From: CAWJMF01 sp963843945
GTDB lineage: Bacteria > Vulcanimicrobiota > Vulcanimicrobiia > Vulcanimicrobiales > Vulcanimicrobiaceae
Length of the DNA stretch: 64,000 bases
Direction of reading: 5' to 3'
Assembly: GCA_963843945.1 (NCBI GenBank)
Contig: CAWJMF010000005.1
Span: forward strand, 99,131-163,130
Position 1 is the first letter of the stretch. Each line of letters opens with the position of its first letter. Shown here one piece after another: positions 7,504 through 17,947 of this stretch. The translations under genes were made by a program, and so were the position numbers. The notes beneath the pieces are model-generated. The model was not told the origin of the DNA and ran no database searches. It was given only the letters and a program-made list of their open reading frames with translations.

Positions 7504-8828
7504 TTCGGAGCCTCGGCTTCGAGCGTCACGCTGACGGGCGACTTACCCAGGTACTTCTCGGCCGTCGCCGCGACGAACTCGGGCGTCAACTGACTTGCCG
7601 CCTTGAAATAGGCACCGTCTTCATCGTTCGCGCCGGGCGCATACGCGGCGTTTCCTTCCACGGCGTACCAGCCGAAGTTGTCGGCCATCTCTGAAGGCGT
7701 CTGCAAGTCGCTGAGCAGGTGATATTCGAAGGCCGCCAGCGCTGCGGCGAACGTGCGCGCGTCGAGCGGCTTTCGTACGGCGTTGAAGCCGTCGTCGATT
7801 TTGTGCCGGATCTCGGGCACGTTCTTGCCGGAGAAGGCGACGAACATCACGCCCGGATCGCGCAAGGTGATGAACTGGCCGTTGATCAGCGCGTCGGGAT
7901 ACGCTTCCTCGACGGAGCGCGTCACGAGGCCGGCGTCGGGCCGGAAGAGATAGTCGGCGATGAAGTCCATCGCGGTCGCTTCACGTTCGGAGCTGATCGG
8001 CGGTCCGACCCAGCCGTAGCCGCCCGAGGGCTCGTCGAAGGTCTTGTTGACCGGCGCGGGCGAGGCGGCTAATTGCGGATTCGAAGGCAGTTCGGCCGCT
8101 GCCGCGTCGCCCGTTTCGGGACGGCCCGCCGAGGCCGCGGTTTGAATCGACGAATCGATCGCGCCGCTGATCACGAGCACGGCGTTCTGCGCGCGAAAGG
8201 CGCGCGTCGCGAAGGTCCGCACGTCCGCAAGCGAGATCGTCGAGACCTCTTTGGGCGTCCCAACCGGCGGATAGTGTTGAGGCCCGCTGCTGAATAGCGA
8301 ACCGAAAATCGAGTCACGCACGATCGTCTCGGGATTGAAACTCTGCAGGAGCGCCTCTTGCGCGACGTCGCGCTGCGCGAAGCGGAAACCGTCGTCGGTC
8401 ACGACGGGCGCAAAGAACGCCGTCGTGAGGCTCTTGGTGATCCGGCGCGCCTCCTGCGAAGGAACGACGGCGGCGATCGAAACCGAATCGCTGTACACGG
8501 TAATCGCGAGCCGTCCGCCCGCGTCGCTGACCTGTTTGCCCAGCGGATCGCCGACGAGCGGTTTCGAGGCGGCCACGACCTGCGCGGCGAGCCGCGCGAG
8601 CGACGAAACCGGCTTGGGACCGAACCCCGTCGAGGGCGCGCGATACCACAGCTCGATGGCGGCGACGGGCGCGCCGCTCGTCGGATGCACGATGTAGGTG
8701 CCGCCCTGCGGGAGGCGGCCGACGGCGACGCGCGAGCCCAGGTCGGGCAGGTCGCCCGTGGCGGCGCGGGCGCCCGCGGACAAAGCACAAACGGCCGCCA
8801 GAACGGCGGTTGCGGCCACCAGACGCAC
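7500..8828 (-). CDS. M16 (insulinase/pitrilysin-like) family protein lacking the zinc motif
   Basis: A secreted protein of 442 residues with a signal peptide (TAVLAAVCALSAGARA). The M16 order is visible: TYIVHPTSGAPVAAIELWYRA, then ASLARL-type helix residues where HxxEH should stand (SSLARLAAQVV), then HYPPVGTPKEVSTISLADV, which matches the HPYxxxG...dl segment of the family, and AVLVISGAI. The metal-binding histidines and glutamate are absent. M16 pairs normally contain one active and one inactive member; here both look inactive. GTG at 8828 lies two bases after the ftsH stop, and the gene overlaps the next M16-like gene by 4 bases. Confidence 0.75.
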   Translation of the reverse strand: MRLVAATAVLAAVCALSAGARAATGDLPDLGSRVAVGRLPQGGTYIVHPTSGAPVAAIELWYRAPSTGFGPKPVSSLARLAAQVVAASKPLVGDPLGKQVSDAGGRLAITVYSDSVSIAAVVPSQEARRITKSLTTAFFAPVVTDDGFRFAQRDVAQEALLQSFNPETIVRDSIFGSLFSSGPQHYPPVGTPKEVSTISLADVRTFATRAFRAQNAVLVISGAIDSSIQTAASAGRPETGDAAAAELPSNPQLAASPAPVNKTFDEPSGGYGWVGPPISSEREATAMDFIADYLFRPDAGLVTRSVEEAYPDALINGQFITLRDPGVMFVAFSGKNVPEIRHKIDDGFNAVRKPLDARTFAAALAAFEYHLLSDLQTPSEMADNFGWYAVEGNAAYAPGANDEDGAYFKAASQLTPEFVAATAEKYLGKSPVSVTLEAEAPK

Positions 8829-8830
8829 GT

Positions 8831-10758
<1,928 letters not shown>

Positions 10759-10763
10759 CGTGC

Positions 10764-11345
10764 CTATCCTATCTGTCCGGTCCCTTGATCCTCGAAAGCC
10801 CGCGACCGGAGTTTCGCTAGATAAGGAAGGGATCTGAACTTTTCTTGGTAGTCCAACCCGTACCCTACGATAAAGGTGTCGGGAGCGACGAGCCCTCGGT
10901 AGTCGATCCGCACGTCCGTCCGGCGCCGGTACGGCTTATCCAGCAGAACGCAGGAATGCAGCGAGGCCGGCTTGCGGCGTCCCAGCAAGTCGTGCAGGTA
11001 CTCTAAGGTAAGGCCGTTGTCGACGATGTCCTCGACGATCACTACGTGTTTACCCTCGACACTTTCGCTCGTGTCCTTGAGGAGGCGGACCTCGCCGCTG
11101 GAACGGTGGGCGTTTCCGTAACTCGAAACGGCGAGGAAATCGATTTCCACGTCGAGGGCCGGCGGCAGCGCCCGGGCCAGGTCGGCGACCAAGAACAACG
11201 CACCCTTTAACACTCCGAGCAGTAAGACGGGTCGCGACTCGAAATCGTTTGCGATTTCCCGCGCCAATCGCGAAACGGTGGCGGCGATCTCTTCCGCGCT
11301 GAAAACGATCGCTTCGATCGCGCCGGGTGTGACCGGCTCGCTCAC
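10764..11345 (-). CDS. hpt: hypoxanthine phosphoribosyltransferase
   Basis: A purine-salvage enzyme making IMP (and GMP) from hypoxanthine/guanine and PRPP; 193 residues, normal length. Motifs: GVLKGALFLVADL (pyrophosphate loop), SSYGNAHRSSGEVRLLKD (flexible loop) and the PRPP-binding VVIVEDIVDNGLTL; the C-terminal base-binding part is DTFIVGYGLDYQEKFR. GTG at 11345 overlaps the tilS stop by 4 bases, and ftsH follows 5 bases downstream. The tilS-hpt-ftsH order is widely conserved in bacteria and supports all three calls. Confidence 0.95.
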   Translation of the reverse strand: MSEPVTPGAIEAIVFSAEEIAATVSRLAREIANDFESRPVLLLGVLKGALFLVADLARALPPALDVEIDFLAVSSYGNAHRSSGEVRLLKDTSESVEGKHVVIVEDIVDNGLTLEYLHDLLGRRKPASLHSCVLLDKPYRRRTDVRIDYRGLVAPDTFIVGYGLDYQEKFRSLPYLAKLRSRAFEDQGTGQIG

Positions 11346-12235
11346 CGCGACCCCTCCGGCCTGCCCCCCGGAGTGCGCCGAATCTCGATCTCGACTCCCG
11401 GGCGGACGAGGTGGCGGCCGGTTTGCCCCCGTTCGACGCCGCGCACCGCCGCTTCGAGCCGCTGGAACGACAGGTCGCGCCCATCGCCGGTGGAGGCGAC
11501 GATCGCTTCCCGCAGGCGGCGGCGGATGGCCGCTCGCTCGCTACCCGCCTGCTCGGCTTGGACGATGCCGGCGCAGCGCGCGACCGCCTCGTCCAGCCGC
11601 GGAAACGTCTCGCGCAGCTCGCTGAGGGCGGCCCGCAGCGCATTCCGCCGGTAGCCGGGCTCGGCGTTGCTCGGATCGAGCGCCACGGGCAGTCGCCGCT
11701 CGCTGCAGTAGGCACGGAGGGCCATGCCGGCAACGCCGAGGAGTGGGCGCTCCAGCTCGATGCCGGGCGCGAGCCGGCGGCGCGGCGGCATCCCGGCGAG
11801 CCCGGCCCGGCCCGTTCCGCGGAAAAGCGCGAGCAGCACCGTTTCGCTCTGGTCCTCGGCGTTATGGGCGGTGAAGACGCGCCGCGCTCCGGCCGCGCGG
11901 GCCATCTCGGCCAGCCGGGCGTAGCGGCCGGCGCGCAGCCGGGCCTCGCTCGCGGCACCCGCCTCGAGGGAGGCGGCGAGCACGCGGGCTTCGAGGATCG
12001 CGCCGGCGGCGAGCACGACGGCCTCGTCTTGCCAAGCGCTCGGGCGAGTTCCGTGATTGACGTGTCCGAGCACGAGGGTGGCGCCGGCCTTTTCGGCGGC
12101 TAGTTTCAAGAGCGCCGCTAGCGCGATGCTGTCCGGGCCGCCGGAGGTCGCGGCCAGGAGGACCTCGCCGGGGAGGGGTGCGACGCGCTCGGCGAGGGCC
12201 TGTTCGAGCGCCCGCTCCGGGTGCGCGCCCCTCAC
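11342..12235 (-). CDS. tilS: tRNA(Ile)-lysidine synthase (short form)
   Basis: TilS attaches lysine to C34 of tRNA-Ile(CAU) using ATP, switching its codon from AUG to AUA. The N-type PP-loop ATSGGPDSIAL is near residue 30, followed by HVNHGTRP and the family HNAEDQSETVLL motif and GMPPRRRL. At 297 residues it is close to the short Aquifex-type enzyme and lacks the long C-terminal domains of E. coli TilS. GTG start; smpB ends 7 bases upstream. The encoded protein is unusually alanine/arginine rich, in line with the high GC. Confidence 0.9.
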   Translation of the reverse strand: MRGAHPERALEQALAERVAPLPGEVLLAATSGGPDSIALAALLKLAAEKAGATLVLGHVNHGTRPSAWQDEAVVLAAGAILEARVLAASLEAGAASEARLRAGRYARLAEMARAAGARRVFTAHNAEDQSETVLLALFRGTGRAGLAGMPPRRRLAPGIELERPLLGVAGMALRAYCSERRLPVALDPSNAEPGYRRNALRAALSELRETFPRLDEAVARCAGIVQAEQAGSERAAIRRRLREAIVASTGDGRDLSFQRLEAAVRGVERGQTGRHLVRPGVEIEIRRTPGGRPEGSR

Positions 12236-12242
12236 CGGAACG

Positions 12243-12749
12243 TCACCGGCGCCCGACCTCCCGCGCCAGGTCGCGCTTGGCGTCGCGCTCGCGCTCCTCG
12301 CGCCGCTTGTCGTAGGTCTTCTTGCCGCGGGCCAACGCGACGTCCAGCTTCACCCGGCCGCGCTTGAAGTAAAGCCGCGTCGGCACGATCGTCAGACCCT
12401 TTTCGGCCGCACGGCCCGCCAGCCGGTCGATCTCTTTGCGATGCATCAGGAGCTTGCGCGGCCGCGTCGGGTCGTGGTTCGAGAAGCTACCTTCCTTGTA
12501 GGGCGGGATGTGCATGCCGAGCAGCCAGAGCTCGCCGTCGCGAACCCGCGCGAAGGCCTCGTTCAGGCTGATCTGGCCCGTCCTCACGCTTTTGATCTCG
12601 GTTCCCGTCAGCACGATGCCGACCTCGAAGCGCTCGAGGAACTCGTATTCGAAACGCGCCCGGCGGTTGTCGACGCTGGGAGACGGGGCCGGCGGCTTGG
12701 CCGGCGCTTCGCCTTTGGCGGCGACGGCACGCGACTTAGGCGTCGCCAT
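12243..12749 (-). CDS. smpB: SsrA-binding protein SmpB
   Basis: SmpB binds tmRNA and brings it to stalled ribosomes in trans-translation. The core begins at NRRARFEYEFLERFEVGIVL, followed by TGTEIKSVR, EAFARVRDGELWL, PTRLYFKRGRVKLDVALARGKK and the basic tail KTYDKRREERERD. The ATG at 12749 leaves an extra Ala/Pro/Lys-rich stretch of about 25 residues before the fold, a variable region in this family. Its first 14 bases overlap the end of the thioesterase gene. No tmRNA gene was recognised in the window. Confidence 0.95.
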   Translation of the reverse strand: MATPKSRAVAAKGEAPAKPPAPSPSVDNRRARFEYEFLERFEVGIVLTGTEIKSVRTGQISLNEAFARVRDGELWLLGMHIPPYKEGSFSNHDPTRPRKLLMHRKEIDRLAGRAAEKGLTIVPTRLYFKRGRVKLDVALARGKKTYDKRREERERDAKRDLAREVGRR

Positions 12750-13206
12750 TGCCCGCGAGTTGTCCCAAACGCTGACCCGGCGCCAGCTTGCCACGCGACA
12801 CGAAGCTCCCTTCGCCGGCGGCGAACAGGGTCGCGCCGTCGTCGCTGACGACCGAAGCTTCGATCCCGAAGACGTTGCGCCGCTGCCACAGCACCTTGCC
12901 GCGCACGCGCAACGGCTGCCCGATCGGCACGGGATTGCGAAAGCGCATCTTCATCTCGGCCGTTACGCCGAGATAGCCGTGCGCGCCCGCCGCGTAGGCC
13001 ATCGCTTCGTCCAGCAGGAGCGCGACGATGCCGCCGTGTGCCACGCCCTGCCAGCCCTGGTACTCCGGCTCGAGGACGATGCGGCTCTCGACCGATCGGT
13101 CGCTGTGCTCGTCGAAATGCAGGTGCAATCCGATTTTCGAGTGCGGCCCGCAGCCGAAACAGAAGCCGTCGTCGACCGGCGCGTCGAGTTTCGAGGGCTC
13201 GCTCAC
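12736..13206 (-). CDS. PaaI-type hotdog-fold thioesterase
   Basis: A 156-residue single-domain hotdog protein. CFGCGPHSKIGLHLHF at the start and QGVAHGGIVALLLDEAM in the central helix are typical of the PaaI/YiiD-like acyl-CoA thioesterase group, followed by EMKMRFRNPVPIGQPLRVRG. Such enzymes hydrolyse small acyl- or aryl-CoA esters; the substrate is not evident. GTG start overlaps the stop of the upstream TPR gene by 4 bases (GTGA). Its presence among information-processing genes is probably only operon packing. Confidence 0.8.
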   Translation of the reverse strand: MSEPSKLDAPVDDGFCFGCGPHSKIGLHLHFDEHSDRSVESRIVLEPEYQGWQGVAHGGIVALLLDEAMAYAAGAHGYLGVTAEMKMRFRNPVPIGQPLRVRGKVLWQRRNVFGIEASVVSDDGATLFAAGEGSFVSRGKLAPGQRLGQLAGNGDA

Positions 13207-14186
13207 CGCCCGGCGGGGTTCGGCGTCGGCGAGGGGTCGAAGTCCCCGGACTTGATCTTCGCCAGCAGCGTCTTCGCGTAGATCGTGTCGACGTCCGCGG
13301 CGATCGCTTGGTTCAAAACGCGCTGCGCGTCGGGCAGCTTGCGTTCGTCGATGTAGATGCGCGCCAGCAGCGTATAGCCGTGCTGTCCCGCTTCGCCGAC
13401 GTGCCCGACGTCGAGGTTCAAACCGTTGGTGAGGTACTTGATCGCGGCGTCCGGCTGTTTGAGGTCGTAGAGCAGCGAGCCGATGTGAAACTGGATATCC
13501 GCATACGTCGGCACGAGGTTCGGGACGTCGATGACGTAATTGAGCCCGCGCTGCGGGTCGCGCAAGTCCGTTTGGTAGAGCTGCCCGAGGTACTCGCGCG
13601 CCAGCACGTTGTTCGGATCGGCGCGCAGCGCGAGCAAGAACTCGGTTTTCGCTCGATTCGCCGAGCGTTCGTTGAAGCGCAGAATCCCGAGCCCGACGTG
13701 GGCGCCGGCGCGATCCGGATCGATATTGACGGCTTGCGTCAGCTCGTCGCGAGCGTCCTGCGTCCGATCGCGACCCGTCAGCGACTGGAACATGTACGAG
13801 AACCCGAGCTTGACGTGATTCACGTAGTTCTTGGGCGCGCCGGAAGCGGCGTCTTCTTCGATATTCGTGAGGACGTCGAGGTCGCTTTGCTGGACGGCCG
13901 AAGCGTTGAGGAACGAAATCGCCATCGTGTTGTCGGGAATGACGCCGAGCGCGTTCTGGAAATCGGTCTCGGCGTCTTTGAACTCGCGGCGGTAGAAGTG
14001 TTGCAGCCCGGAACGCAAGAGTTCGACGAACTTCGCGTTCGAGTAGTCGTTGCGCTCAGGCGCCGCCGGCGAAGCGCCGGCGGGCGGCAGCGGGGCCGGC
14101 GTCGCTCCGCTCGCGGGCAGCGCGAGCAGGATCGATCCCGCCACCAAAATCGAGGCAAGCAGTCGCCCCAAGGTCGTGGTCATCAC
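13203..14186 (-). CDS. secreted tetratricopeptide-repeat protein
   Basis: A 327-residue protein with a signal peptide (LLASILVAGSILLALPASGA), a short Pro/Ala linker and then repeated TPR helices: GLQHFYRREFKDAETDFQNA, ARDELTQAVNIDPDRAGAHV, AKTEFLLALRADPNNVLARE and LLARIYIDERKLPDAQRVLN. TPRs mediate protein-protein contacts, so this is likely a periplasmic scaffold or assembly factor. No catalytic motif is seen. It sits between a phosphoesterase gene (27-base gap) and a thioesterase gene (4-base overlap). Confidence 0.75.
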   Translation of the reverse strand: MMTTTLGRLLASILVAGSILLALPASGATPAPLPPAGASPAAPERNDYSNAKFVELLRSGLQHFYRREFKDAETDFQNALGVIPDNTMAISFLNASAVQQSDLDVLTNIEEDAASGAPKNYVNHVKLGFSYMFQSLTGRDRTQDARDELTQAVNIDPDRAGAHVGLGILRFNERSANRAKTEFLLALRADPNNVLAREYLGQLYQTDLRDPQRGLNYVIDVPNLVPTYADIQFHIGSLLYDLKQPDAAIKYLTNGLNLDVGHVGEAGQHGYTLLARIYIDERKLPDAQRVLNQAIAADVDTIYAKTLLAKIKSGDFDPSPTPNPAGR

Positions 14187-14213
14187 CGTTCCCTTATACG
14201 AGGTTGAGACTGT

Positions 14214-14939
14214 TTATCTTCCGGCGCTCAAGCGCTCCGCCAAAGCCGCCGGCAAATGCGCGGCCTCGATCTTGGCCTGCACGCGCGCGATCGGGTAACG
14301 GATACGTTCCCAAACGATCGTGCGCGCCGCGTCGTCGAAAAAGGCAAAGGAGGCTTCCGGATTACGGTCGCGCGGCTGCCCGACACTGCCGACGTTGATG
14401 AGGTAGCGCGTGCCGGATTCCAATTCGAGCGTCCCGCCGCGCGGCCGGCGCCGTTGCACGATCTGCCCGTCGCCGGTCAACGCGTACGATTCGGCGACGT
14501 GCGAATGGCCGACGAACACCAGCGGTGCGTCCGTCGCTGCGAAGGCCTTGGCGGCCGCCTCGGTATCTAAGATGTACTCGAAGTAGTCGACCGGCGCCCC
14601 GTGCACGAGCAGATACTCGGGCATGCGCAACTCGTAGGCGAGGCCGTCGAGCCACTCGGCGTGCTCGGGGAGCAAGACGCGTTGCGTCCATTCGATCGCC
14701 TCGCGCGCCATCGGATTGAAGTACGTCAGGCCGTGGTCGTCGATCGCGGCGACGTCGTGGTTTCCTAACACGCAGGCCGAAGCCCGGGCCCGAACGAGCG
14801 CGACGCACTCGTTCGGATTCGGCCCGTAACCGACCACGTCGCCCAGGCAAAGGACCTGGTCGTCCGGCTCGCAACGCTCGAAGACCGCACTTAGCGCTTC
14901 GAGATTCGAGTGAATGTCGGAGACGATGGCGTAGCGCAC
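14214..14939 (-). CDS. YfcE-like calcineurin-type metallophosphoesterase
   Basis: A 241-residue cytosolic phosphoesterase. The full metal-ligand set is visible: SDIHSN near the N-terminus, GDVVGYGPNPNEC, GNHD, an H in LLVHGAP, and VFVGHSHV. This family hydrolyses phosphodiesters or phosphoproteins with two divalent metals; the GDVVGYGP subtype is common in environmental bacteria with unknown substrates. GTG at 14939 shares its first base with the TAG stop of hisC, so translation is coupled. Confidence 0.85.
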   Translation of the reverse strand: MRYAIVSDIHSNLEALSAVFERCEPDDQVLCLGDVVGYGPNPNECVALVRARASACVLGNHDVAAIDDHGLTYFNPMAREAIEWTQRVLLPEHAEWLDGLAYELRMPEYLLVHGAPVDYFEYILDTEAAAKAFAATDAPLVFVGHSHVAESYALTGDGQIVQRRRPRGGTLELESGTRYLINVGSVGQPRDRNPEASFAFFDDAARTIVWERIRYPIARVQAKIEAAHLPAALAERLSAGR

Positions 14940-16057
14940 TACACGGCAGCCCGGGCGCCGATATCATCGAGAGCGGCAGCGAGGATTTCGCCGAAGCGCG
15001 CGCGTTCGCCGGCCGTTCCCACCGTAACGCGAACGCAACGGTCGAGCGGAGGCGCGCCGGGCTTGCGCACGAACACCGCGCGCCGCAAGAGCGCGGCGAC
15101 CATGGCTTCGGCGCGCTCGCGCGTGCCCAGATCGAAGTTGACGAAATTCGCCGCCGACGGCAGCGTGGCCAACCCGAGTGTCCGTCCGAGTTCGCGGTAC
15201 TCGTCGCGACCGCGCGCGACCTCGCGAGAAACTTCGCCGACGAAGTCCGTCGCGCCGAAGGCTGCCAGCGCCGCCGTCTGCGCCAAACGGCTCACGCCGT
15301 ATTGCAGCCGGATCTTCCCGAAGGTCTCGATCGTCCCCGCGGCACCAAGCGCGTAGGCGACGCGCAAACCGGCTAGCCCGTACGCTTTCGAAAACGTCCG
15401 CATTCGCACGACGCGCGAGTCGATTCGCTCGCCGAGCAGCTCGTCCGCGCGGACGAAGTCGGCGTAGGCTTCGTCGAGCACGAGCAGCGCGCGCTCGGGC
15501 AGACGGCCCAGAAAATCTTCGACGGCGTTCCGAGTGGCGAAGAAGCCGCTCGGGTTATCGGGATTTGCGAGATAGACGACCCGCGCGCCCGTCTCGCGCG
15601 CCTTGCGCGCCAGCTCGTCGAGGGGGACGCTTCCGCCCGCGGTATAGGGCACCGTCTCCAAGCGCGCACCGTAGCCCGCAACGTGGTACGCGTACGTTGG
15701 ATACGTTCCGAGCGCGCACACGCTGACGTCGCCCGGCGCCAAGAAGCCGCGCACCGCCAACCCGAGCAGATCGTCGATGCCCGCGCCGACCACGATGTTC
15801 TCGACAGCGCAAGCGTGACGCTCGGCGAGCGCGACGCGCAACCTCATCGACTCGGGATCGCCGTACCAAGAAACGCGGCTGAGATCCTCGCGCATCGCGG
15901 CCAGCGCCGCGGGCGGCGGTCCAAAGGCGCTCTCGTTCGCACCCAGCCGCAGCAGCGTGGCAAAGCCGGCTTGCGCCGCCAGTTCCTCGGGAGCGATGAA
16001 CGGTCGCGCGACGGGCAGCGCCTCGATCGAGGCCGCGGCCCGAGGGCCTTCGCTCAC
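14939..16057 (-). CDS. hisC: histidinol-phosphate aminotransferase-like enzyme
   Basis: A class I/II PLP aminotransferase of 372 residues. It has LGANESAFGPP (substrate end), GAGIDDLLGLAVR, YLANPDNPSG, VLDEAYADF and the PLP-lysine motif TFSKAYGLAGLRVAY. HisC converts histidinol phosphate and 2-oxoglutarate reversibly to imidazole-acetol phosphate and glutamate. Members of this family can also act on aromatic amino acids, and no other his gene is in the window, so the exact substrate is open. GTG at 16057 overlaps the BON gene stop (GTGA). Confidence 0.85.
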   Translation of the reverse strand: MSEGPRAAASIEALPVARPFIAPEELAAQAGFATLLRLGANESAFGPPPAALAAMREDLSRVSWYGDPESMRLRVALAERHACAVENIVVGAGIDDLLGLAVRGFLAPGDVSVCALGTYPTYAYHVAGYGARLETVPYTAGGSVPLDELARKARETGARVVYLANPDNPSGFFATRNAVEDFLGRLPERALLVLDEAYADFVRADELLGERIDSRVVRMRTFSKAYGLAGLRVAYALGAAGTIETFGKIRLQYGVSRLAQTAALAAFGATDFVGEVSREVARGRDEYRELGRTLGLATLPSAANFVNFDLGTRERAEAMVAALLRRAVFVRKPGAPPLDRCVRVTVGTAGERARFGEILAAALDDIGARAAV

Positions 16058-16602
16058 GTCTTGACGTCGATCCGGTCGACGACGCTCTTCACGCCCGCGG
16101 TATGCCGGGCCGTCTGCAAGATCGTCGCTTTGAGCGCTTCGCTTTTGACGCTTCCCGTCAGCGTCACGACGCCGGCATGCGCCGAAGGTTTGATGGAAAA
16201 AGCGTTGATGCCGGTTTGTCCGAGCAGCGCCGCACTCACTTCGGCCGCAAGCGCGAAGTCTTTGCCCTGCGTCGTGGCTGACGGCAACTTCGGATCGACG
16301 GTGACGCGCGAAGTGACCTGCTTGACGCCCTTGACGCTTTTGGCCGCGTCGGCAAAACGCTGCGCGACTGCCTCCGATTTCGCACGGCCGCTCAAGGTCA
16401 CGTTTCCGTCGTGCACGTCGACCGCGACGTGCAGCGCCGAGTCGGCATCGATGCCGACGAGAGCGGCTTCGATCTGCGCCGCGATGCCGGCGTCGCCGAT
16501 GACGGCCGGAGCGTTGGTAGCGATCGACTTCGCAGCCTGATCGACATCCTGCGAACAGCCGGTCAGCAACACGATGGCGAGAACAACGAGACAGCGTTTC
16601 AT
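16054..16602 (-). CDS. lipoprotein with two BON domains
   Basis: A 182-residue OsmY-like lipoprotein: signal peptide ending in the lipobox LLTGC, then two BON repeats. Each has the pattern alpha-beta with NVTLSGRAKSEA and VVTLTGSVKSEA, followed by VKGVKQVTSRV and TAGVKSVVDRI. BON domains bind phospholipids or stabilise the envelope under osmotic stress. AAGGAG seven bases upstream fixes the ATG at 16602, which overlaps the moeA stop as ATGA. A longer frame extends to 17115 but is a shadow of moeA. Confidence 0.85.
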   Translation of the reverse strand: MKRCLVVLAIVLLTGCSQDVDQAAKSIATNAPAVIGDAGIAAQIEAALVGIDADSALHVAVDVHDGNVTLSGRAKSEAVAQRFADAAKSVKGVKQVTSRVTVDPKLPSATTQGKDFALAAEVSAALLGQTGINAFSIKPSAHAGVVTLTGSVKSEALKATILQTARHTAGVKSVVDRIDVKT

Positions 16603-17870
16603 CGGGCTCCTTCGACCGGCGCACCGCCGGACGAGAAAAGCGTTACCCGGATCGGCGCTCCGGCCTCGACGCTTGCGGGGGATTCGCCGATCGTTGCGAA
16701 GCCGGCGGCGCGCGCCAAAAGCGTCGTATGCGACGAGCGAATTGCGAGCGGCTCGGCCAGAAGCCGGCCGGCGTCCTCGCGCAGCCGCACGGGGACGTAC
16801 CACGTCCAGCCTTCGCGGCCCGAAAACGGCGCCGCGGCGATTGCCTCGCGCACGCGCGCGCCGCCTGGGAGCTCGCCGGTCGAGGCAACGACGATCGGAC
16901 GGGCGATCGCTTCCAAGATCGTCAAGGCCGAGGCGGGATTTCCCGGCAAGCCGATCACCGGTTTGCCGCCGATCGCGCCGAGGACCGTCGGTTTGCCGGG
17001 TTTGACCCGCAGTCCGTGCACGACAACGCCGGGCTCGCCCAGGCTCGAGACGACCTGCGGCGTCAGATCGCGTGCTCCGACCGAAGACCCGCCGGTCAAA
17101 ACGACGCCGTCGCATTCGTCCAGCGCCGCGGCGAGCATCGCGCGCAGCTCGTCGAAACGGTCGGGTGCGCGCGGCAGTTGGACCGGCTCGGCTCCCAGCG
17201 CCGCGAGTGCGCCCGCAATGGCGTAGCGATTCGAATCGCGCACCTGCCCGAGTCCCGGCACCACGGATGGTTCGACGAGTTCGTCACCCGTCGAAACGAT
17301 CCCGAAACGCGGACGCAGATACACCGCAACCGAGCTGATGCCGAGCGTTGCGAGCACGCCGAGTTCCGGTCCGCCGATGCGCCGCCCGCGCGACAACGCG
17401 AGCGCGCCGGCGCGCACGTCGTCCCCGCGCTGCGTGAGGCAGGCCCCGCTTTCGACCGGCTTGCGCAAGAAAATCGCGCCGTCGCGTTCGTCGACGTCTT
17501 CAAACGGAACGACGGCGTCCGCGCCTTCCGGTAACGCGCCACCCGTCGGAATGCGCAAGGTCTCGTTCGGACCGATCGCGCGCGGCGGCGCCGCGCCCAT
17601 CAGAATCTCGCCGACGATGCGGCGCGCTCCGTCACCCTCTGCGGCGAGTGCGAAACCGTCCATCGTCGAGCGTGCGTGCGCCGGATGATCCTCGCGCGCG
17701 ACGGCGTCTTCGGCAAGAACGCGGCCCGCCGCTTGTTCGAGTCCGACCCGCTCGACGCGTGGATCCGCCAATTCCACCCGCGAAAAGTACAACGCAAGGG
17801 CTTGTTCGGGCGCGAGCAGCCGCTCGGCCACGAAGGGAAGCGTGGGTAGGACCGCTGTGGAATCCCGCAT
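16599..17870 (-). CDS. moeA: molybdopterin molybdenumtransferase MoeA
   Basis: MoeA inserts molybdate into adenylylated molybdopterin, the last common step of molybdenum cofactor synthesis. About 423 residues. Seen are ARSTMDGFAL, RIPTGGALPEGADAVVP, GIVSTGDELVE, the MPT-binding TGGSSVGARD (usually TGGVSVG) and GLPGNPASAL, with a C-terminal domain IV. The ATG at 17870 is preferred over the upstream GTG-type frame to 17918 because a purine-rich GAGCGAG lies upstream and homologues begin near the LPTLPFVAERLL region. No molybdoenzyme gene is in the window. Confidence 0.93.
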   Translation of the reverse strand: MRDSTAVLPTLPFVAERLLAPEQALALYFSRVELADPRVERVGLEQAAGRVLAEDAVAREDHPAHARSTMDGFALAAEGDGARRIVGEILMGAAPPRAIGPNETLRIPTGGALPEGADAVVPFEDVDERDGAIFLRKPVESGACLTQRGDDVRAGALALSRGRRIGGPELGVLATLGISSVAVYLRPRFGIVSTGDELVEPSVVPGLGQVRDSNRYAIAGALAALGAEPVQLPRAPDRFDELRAMLAAALDECDGVVLTGGSSVGARDLTPQVVSSLGEPGVVVHGLRVKPGKPTVLGAIGGKPVIGLPGNPASALTILEAIARPIVVASTGELPGGARVREAIAAAPFSGREGWTWYVPVRLREDAGRLLAEPLAIRSSHTTLLARAAGFATIGESPASVEAGAPIRVTLFSSGGAPVEGAR

Positions 17871-17947
17871 AAGGCTCGCTCGACTTTCGCTTTGTGCCGT
17901 CCGGGTGCCCCTGCGCATTTCGCCGACGACGGCCTAGAAATGGACCG

